Positions 60,024-64,000 of a stretch of DNA of 64,000 nucleotides are shown here, one piece after another. Numbering within the stretch: position 1 is the stretch's first letter; each line of letters begins with the position of its first letter. A program made the position numbers and the translations under genes. Under the pieces are notes generated by a model, which was not told the DNA's origin, did not search any database, and was given only the letters and a program-made list of their open reading frames with translations. Source of the DNA: Longimicrobiales bacterium (GTDB taxonomy: Bacteria > Gemmatimonadota > Gemmatimonadetes > Longimicrobiales > Gaopeijiaceae); NCBI GenBank assembly GCA_951828585.1, contig OX639991.1, forward strand, positions 2,884,576 through 2,948,575. Direction: 5' to 3'.

Positions 60024-60032
60024 GAGGCGAAA

Positions 60033-60070
60033 GACGGCCGACCGGGGATCCACGCACCCGGTCGGCCGTC
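60033..60070 (+). terminator. 14-bp GC-rich hairpin between the two metalloprotease genes
   Basis: GACGGCCGACCGGG (60033-60046) and CCCGGTCGGCCGTC (60057-60070) are perfect complements around a ten-base loop, ten bases after the first stop. No T-run follows. It probably reduces read-through or stabilises the upstream message. Confidence 0.6.
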
Positions 60071-60157
60071 GGCTTCCACAGGCGAAGTTGGTCGTGCCCG
60101 GCCTCCGGGCCCGGCCGCTTCGCGTGGATTCAGCGCGAACATGTTGGGGGGTCACAC

Positions 60158-61975
60158 ATGAAGATGTTTGCACGGAAGGAGTCCCTGATCCTGACGATGG
60201 CGGTCTTCCTAGCCTGCGCCGACCTGGCCCTGGAATCGGATCGGATACCGGCGTCGGTCGAAATCTCCCCGCGAGGCGGCTTCTTCACGGAGGGCGAGAC
60301 CGTGAAGTTGAAAGTCGTGGTGCGCGACCAGAATAACGAGGAGATGCCGGTCCCGAGTTGGGCGCCGACCTGGAAGATCACGGATACAACCATCGTGGAA
60401 GTCGCTCGGGATGGCTTGATGAGCACGGTCGGAGGCGGGGAGGTTGTGGTTGGGGTGGAGGTGGCCGGCATGGCAGCGGCCACCCGGTTTCGCGTCAATC
60501 CCAACCAGGTCGATCTTACCGCGCCGGTGATCTATCTGAACCAGGCCGCGCAGAACCGGCGCGGCAGTGTGCCGCTGATCCCGAATCGGGCGGCACTCGT
60601 CCGGGTCTTCGTGGTCGGAGACCAGACCAGCTACTACCGGCCCAGTGTTCGCGTCACCCTTTTCCGGGACGATTCCGAGGTCTTTCGGCAGGTGATCCCC
60701 GCGCAGACCGATTCCACTTCCAATAGGGTCATGGAGGCCGGTCTTAGAGATTCCTACAACGTTGTTATTCCCGGGCACCTGATCCAGCCGGGGGCAGGAA
60801 TGGTGGTCGAGCTCGACCCGGAGGGCGTGGTGCCTCTGGGTCCGGGTGCCCAGACCCGGTATCCGGCTGCGGGTTCAATGCCGCTCGATCTGGTCGAGCC
60901 CCCATTGCTTCGCCAGATCATGGTTCCGACCATCGCGGCGGCCAACTCCAGCAACGCGGCCCTTGATTGGACGGACGGACTGCATCCCGGGAGTGCCCAG
61001 GTGCGCATGGCGAGGACAATCCTGTCGGTCGGCACGCTGGAGGTGGAAGTGCGCGAGACGTACCGCACCGGAAACGATCTTCGATCCTTCGAAGGATGGA
61101 GCCAATACATCAACGAGGTTCGTGCTCTGTACCTGGCCGAGGGCCAGCGCGGCTACTACTACGGCGTCGTGGGGGTTTCCGGTGGATCGGCGATCGGCGG
61201 TCTGGGCTTCATCGGCTTTCCGGTGAGCGTGGGGCTTCCCTACGGCTACATCTACGCTCACGAATTGGGCCACAACATGAATCTGCTCCACACGCCCTGC
61301 GGGGGTGCGGGCGGGTTTGATCGTTTCTATCCGCACAGCAACGGATCCATCGGAATCTGGGGATATGATGCCGCGGGGGAGCGGCTGCTCGATCCGGATG
61401 TCTACAATGACCTCATGGGCTACTGCGGCAACCGCTGGGTCAGCGACTACCACTTCGAAAAGGCTTTGGCCCACAGGCTGGCTGGGGATGGGGGGGTCAT
61501 CCTCGATGGGGCTTCGGACGCGTCCGGTGTCCCGGCCAAGGGCGACGTGCTGGTGGTGTGGGGGAGAATCCTGGACGGACGGGTGACCCTCGACCCGGCG
61601 TTTGTGCTGAGCGGTCCCGCGGCGCTTCCCGATGAGGGCGGTCCCTATCGCGTCGAGGGGATTGGTCTGGACGAACAGACCGAATTCTCGGTCTCGTTTT
61701 CTCCGACTCCGCTGGAGTATGGCGGAGGGGGCTTCGTCTTCCTCGTCCCCTGGGAGCCTGACTGGGCCGAAACGCTGGACCGGATGGTTCTGACCGGACC
61801 CGAAGGTATCGACACCGTGACTCGCGGCAGTTCGCCCCCGATCGCCGTGGTCACCGATCCGGCCACCGGGAACATCCGGGCCATTATCAGGGACTGGGAC
61901 GGGGGGCCGCTGCCTGGCGAAAGCACTTCGAACGTGACGATTACGCGAGGGATTCCGACGGGCGAGAGGCGGTAG
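60158..61975 (+). CDS. Metzincin-type zinc metalloprotease lipoprotein (copy 2)
   Basis: 605 residues from ATG 60158 (GGGGGG upstream). Aligns over the whole length with copy 1: lipid Cys again at residue 20 (LTMAVFLACADLALES), Ig-like domain (VKLKVVVRDQNNEEMPVPSW), catalytic HELGHNMNLLH with GYIYAHELGHN, the Met-turn candidate LMGYCGN, and the same ending (DWDGGPLPGESTSNVTITRG). Identity between the copies is high around the ends and the catalytic region and lower in the middle, so they may have different substrates. The frame is open upstream but overlaps copy 1. Confidence 0.82.
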   Translation: MKMFARKESLILTMAVFLACADLALESDRIPASVEISPRGGFFTEGETVKLKVVVRDQNNEEMPVPSWAPTWKITDTTIVEVARDGLMSTVGGGEVVVGVEVAGMAAATRFRVNPNQVDLTAPVIYLNQAAQNRRGSVPLIPNRAALVRVFVVGDQTSYYRPSVRVTLFRDDSEVFRQVIPAQTDSTSNRVMEAGLRDSYNVVIPGHLIQPGAGMVVELDPEGVVPLGPGAQTRYPAAGSMPLDLVEPPLLRQIMVPTIAAANSSNAALDWTDGLHPGSAQVRMARTILSVGTLEVEVRETYRTGNDLRSFEGWSQYINEVRALYLAEGQRGYYYGVVGVSGGSAIGGLGFIGFPVSVGLPYGYIYAHELGHNMNLLHTPCGGAGGFDRFYPHSNGSIGIWGYDAAGERLLDPDVYNDLMGYCGNRWVSDYHFEKALAHRLAGDGGVILDGASDASGVPAKGDVLVVWGRILDGRVTLDPAFVLSGPAALPDEGGPYRVEGIGLDEQTEFSVSFSPTPLEYGGGGFVFLVPWEPDWAETLDRMVLTGPEGIDTVTRGSSPPIAVVTDPATGNIRAIIRDWDGGPLPGESTSNVTITRGIPTGERR

Positions 61976-62053
61976 CGGCGGCCGGCCTGGCCGGGGAGAG
62001 AAACTCTAGGCGCCTGCCTGCGAGTGCCCGGGGGCTCGGTCAACCGCGAGTTC

Positions 62054-63364
62054 CTACCCGAAGAGCGCCCTCCCATCCTCGTCCTCCACGAACTCCGCGA
62101 AGCCCTGCGCGTCCTTCGCGGCCGCCACGATCCGGTCCACGCCGCGCCGGATATCGTCCATGCCGTTCGCGATCGACAACCGCAGAAAGTCCTGCCCCCC
62201 GGCCCCGATCCTCCCGAACGACGCCCGGTCCATCGAAGCCACCCCGTAGCGGTGCAGCAGGAACATCTGCAGCATGCCCGCGGGGGTGGTCCTCCGGCCC
62301 CGGCCCACCTTGTGAATCCTTTCACAAGCCTCGTACACCCCCAGCCGCTCGCACACCCCCGACACATCCGGAAAGACGTAGAACGCGCCCTTCGGCGTCC
62401 GGCACCTCATCCCGGGGACCTCGTTCAGCGCGGGCACGATCCAGTTGCGCCGCTTCTCGAAAGCGTCCACCATCCTCCGCACCTCGACTGCCGACGCCGG
62501 GTCCTCGTACGCGGCCGCGCCCGCCTCCTGCAGAAAGGGTGGCACGCACGACATGATGTTGATGTTGATCTGCTTGAAGATCGCGGCCTCCTCCTCGGTG
62601 GGGAGCACTGCCCAGCCGAGCCGCCACCCGGTCATGGCGAAGCCCTTCGAGTGCCCGCTGGCGATCACCGTCCGCTCGGGCATGCCCGGGTGCGACGCGA
62701 TGCTCTCGTGCTCCAGGCCGTCAAAGAGGATCTGCTCGTAGATCTCGTCGGAGTAGATGCGCACGTCGGGACGGCAGCGGGCGCGCACCAGTTCGGCGAT
62801 CCCGGCGAGTTCCTCCCGTGACAGCACGCCGCCGGTCGGGTTCGAGGGGGAGCAGAGGATGATGAGCTTGGTGCGTTCGGTGACGAGCGCGGCCAGGTCG
62901 TCGGCGGTGAAGGCGAAGTCCCGGTCGTCGGAGAGAGAAAGCGGCACCGGAACGGCCCCCACGAAGCGCACCCAGGACTCGTAGATGGGGAAGCCGGGGG
63001 AGGGGTAGACGACCTCGTCGCCCTCGTCGACGTAGGTCTGCAGGGTGTAGCCGATGGGCGGCTTGGCCCCGGGGGTGACGACGACGCGTTCCGGGGTGAC
63101 GTCGACGCCGCGGGTGCGGCGGACATGGTCGGCGATGGCCTGGCGGAAGGGAAGGATGCCGGCGGGATCGCAATAGCCGGAGCGGCCGGCGTCGAGGGCC
63201 GCACTGGCGACGCGGTTGAGGTGCGGCGCGCTGCGGAAGTCCGGCGCACCCAGATTGAAGCGGATGACGTCCATGCCCCGGTCGACGCAGCGCCGAATGT
63301 CGTCGCCGAGCTTGAAGGCGTTCTCGGTGCCCAGGTGGCTCATGCGGCGGGCGATCAGGGGCAC
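62054..63364 (-). CDS. Class I aminotransferase (aspartate aminotransferase-like)
   Basis: 436 residues from GTG 63364, with AGGAG eight bases upstream. Fold-type I PLP enzyme: IRFNLGAPDFRSAPHLNRVA, YCDPAGILPFRQAIADHVRR, VVVTPGAKPPIGYTLQTYVD, LIILCSPSNPTGGVLSREEL with the cofactor Asn, IYSDEIYEQILFDG with the Asp and Tyr, and the Schiff-base Lys in VIASGHSKGFAMTGWRLGW. FLRLSIANGMDDIRRGVDRI contains the substrate-carboxylate Arg. The C-terminal part is a little longer than usual, with a basic GRGRRTTPAG loop. The amino donor cannot be told. The three-part element E points at it. Confidence 0.92.
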   Translation of the reverse strand: MPLIARRMSHLGTENAFKLGDDIRRCVDRGMDVIRFNLGAPDFRSAPHLNRVASAALDAGRSGYCDPAGILPFRQAIADHVRRTRGVDVTPERVVVTPGAKPPIGYTLQTYVDEGDEVVYPSPGFPIYESWVRFVGAVPVPLSLSDDRDFAFTADDLAALVTERTKLIILCSPSNPTGGVLSREELAGIAELVRARCRPDVRIYSDEIYEQILFDGLEHESIASHPGMPERTVIASGHSKGFAMTGWRLGWAVLPTEEEAAIFKQININIMSCVPPFLQEAGAAAYEDPASAVEVRRMVDAFEKRRNWIVPALNEVPGMRCRTPKGAFYVFPDVSGVCERLGVYEACERIHKVGRGRRTTPAGMLQMFLLHRYGVASMDRASFGRIGAGGQDFLRLSIANGMDDIRRGVDRIVAAAKDAQGFAEFVEDEDGRALFG

Positions 63365-63433
63365 GGGGCGATCTCCTGGTGGGTTGCGGGGGCGGGGACG
63401 ACCCGGGCTGGACCGGGATGGATGGTGAAATGA

Positions 63434-63472
63434 TGTATACTATACATGACTTAATGTAATGTTGGCATGACA
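63434..63472 (-). promoter_or_regulatory. Three-part TGTCA/TKACA/TGWCA element, copy E
   Basis: Towards the aminotransferase: TGTCA-N8-TTACA-N16-ATACA, followed by T. As a promoter: ATTACA, 16 bases, ATACAT, about 70 bases from the start codon. The TTACATTAAG stretch is shared with copy B at glpD. Confidence 0.58.
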
Positions 63473-63597
63473 TCGTGAACAGCGCGCCGTCGCGATCCGG
63501 CTGTGCAGAACGTGGCTGGCAGGGACTTGCAACCTATGATCAGGGGCGAAGCCCGAGTCAGCGAAGGCCAGTACCGGTCAATCCCGGAGAAACATCC

Positions 63598-64000
63598 ATG
63601 AAGCGACCAAGCACCCGCCGAACCTTTCTCGCCGCGATGGCCGCGGGAGCCGCCGCCGCCCCGTCCGCTCTGTCCGCGGTGCGTGCGCGGCCAAATCCCC
63701 CGCCCTTTCTCCCCAAACTCACGGCACGCCCCGACGAATCATACTGGGAACTGGTCCGCGCCCAGTTCGCCTTCCGCGAGGAACGCGTCCCGATGAACGC
63801 GGCCAACCTGTGCCCCTCCCCCCGTTCCGTGGCCGCGCGCGTCGAGGAACTCACCCGCGACATCGACCGCGACTGCTCCTTCAACAACCGCGCCAAGTTC
63901 CGCGGCCTCACCGAGGGGTCCCGCGCTGCGGTGGCCGCCCAGCTCGGCGTCGGCCCCGACGAGATCGCGCTCGTCCGCAACACCAGCGAGGCCAACAACA
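63598..64000 (+). CDS. Tat-exported class V aminotransferase-like enzyme, 3' end beyond window
   Basis: ATG 63598 opens a frame that is still open at the window edge (134 codons). The start KRPSTRRTFLAAMAAGAAAA is a twin-arginine signal. It is followed by SYWELVRAQFAFREERVPMN, then NAANLCPSPRSVAARVEELT, FNNRAKFRGLTEGSRAAVAA and IALVRNTSEANN, the N-terminus of class V PLP enzymes of the isopenicillin-N-epimerase-like group, including the loop that holds the cofactor phosphate. Export of a PLP enzyme already folded with its cofactor fits the Tat route. Active-site Lys not visible here. Confidence 0.82.
   Translation, partial: MKRPSTRRTFLAAMAAGAAAAPSALSAVRARPNPPPFLPKLTARPDESYWELVRAQFAFREERVPMNAANLCPSPRSVAARVEELTRDIDRDCSFNNRAKFRGLTEGSRAAVAAQLGVGPDEIALVRNTSEANN

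Noticed and set aside
1-64000. CRISPR arrays, tRNA/rRNA genes, insertion sequences, prophage or integrase genes
   Set aside because: None seen by reading both strands. The only repeats are the short tandem and inverted repeats listed. A degraded element or an unusual tRNA could have been missed without a computed search.

Overview
This is a GC-rich bacterial chromosome segment with no rRNA, tRNA, prophage, intact IS element or CRISPR array that I could recognise. The gene content suggests Gemmatimonadota or a close relative: many secreted or lipoprotein enzymes, DUF6644 and DUF6152 proteins, M56/BlaI regulatory pairs whose sensor part is a TonB-plug-like domain, VPS10/BNR propellers, amidohydrolases, quinoprotein propellers and GTG/TTG starts. 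The phylum is inferred from gene content, not from a marker gene.

Layout. 0-5.3 kb: end of an unknown gene, a propeller-gene remnant, an acyl-CoA oxidase-type dehydrogenase, then purE-purK and greA. 5.3-17.7 kb: secreted oxidation and hydrolysis genes: an Ig-repeat zinc protease, a PQQ propeller fused to a class C-type serine hydrolase, a haem protein with two DUF6644 membrane proteins, and a minus-strand run of a cytochrome-PQQ dehydrogenase, two paralogous secreted proteins and a DUF6152 protein. The dehydrogenase is preceded by a promoter, a 20-codon reading frame with an extremely strong ribosome site, and a 13-bp hairpin. 17.7-30.1 kb: amidohydrolase lipoprotein, a large carboxypeptidase-regulatory/plug protein, M50-type protease, thioredoxin-like lipoprotein, amino acid permease with Usp domains, glpD, a DinB protein and an ornithine cyclodeaminase homologue. 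30.1-34.4 kb: accessory patch with a PIN/antitoxin pair, a VPS10/BNR pseudogene and a 605-residue protein I cannot place. 34.4-37.9 kb: alpha/beta hydrolase and a DUF2723 (GT117) membrane protein.

37.9-44.1 kb is the most unusual part: a BlaI/M56 regulatory cassette in one working copy (BlaI plus two M56 proteins) and one decayed copy (24-codon BlaI stub, a frameshifted M56 lacking the zinc site, and a plug-only M56 remnant). Both keep the same promoter flanked by two ACGA-N6-TCGT dyads, and both have a second three-part element further upstream. 44.2-64 kb: two amidohydrolases, a conserved unknown protein with tandem repeats at its start, a DUF418 protein, a complete RND efflux operon, a class V aminotransferase, glutaminyl-peptide cyclotransferase, two tandem metzincin-type lipoprotein proteases, a class I aminotransferase, and the start of a Tat-exported class V aminotransferase homologue.

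The best candidate for something undescribed is a three-part promoter-associated motif, TGTCA-N8-TKACA-N16-TGWCA in the direction of the downstream gene. It occurs five times with exactly conserved spacing, always pointing at a gene start (acyl-CoA dehydrogenase, glpD, both BlaI copies, class I aminotransferase). It could be a shared regulon or a lineage-specific promoter class.
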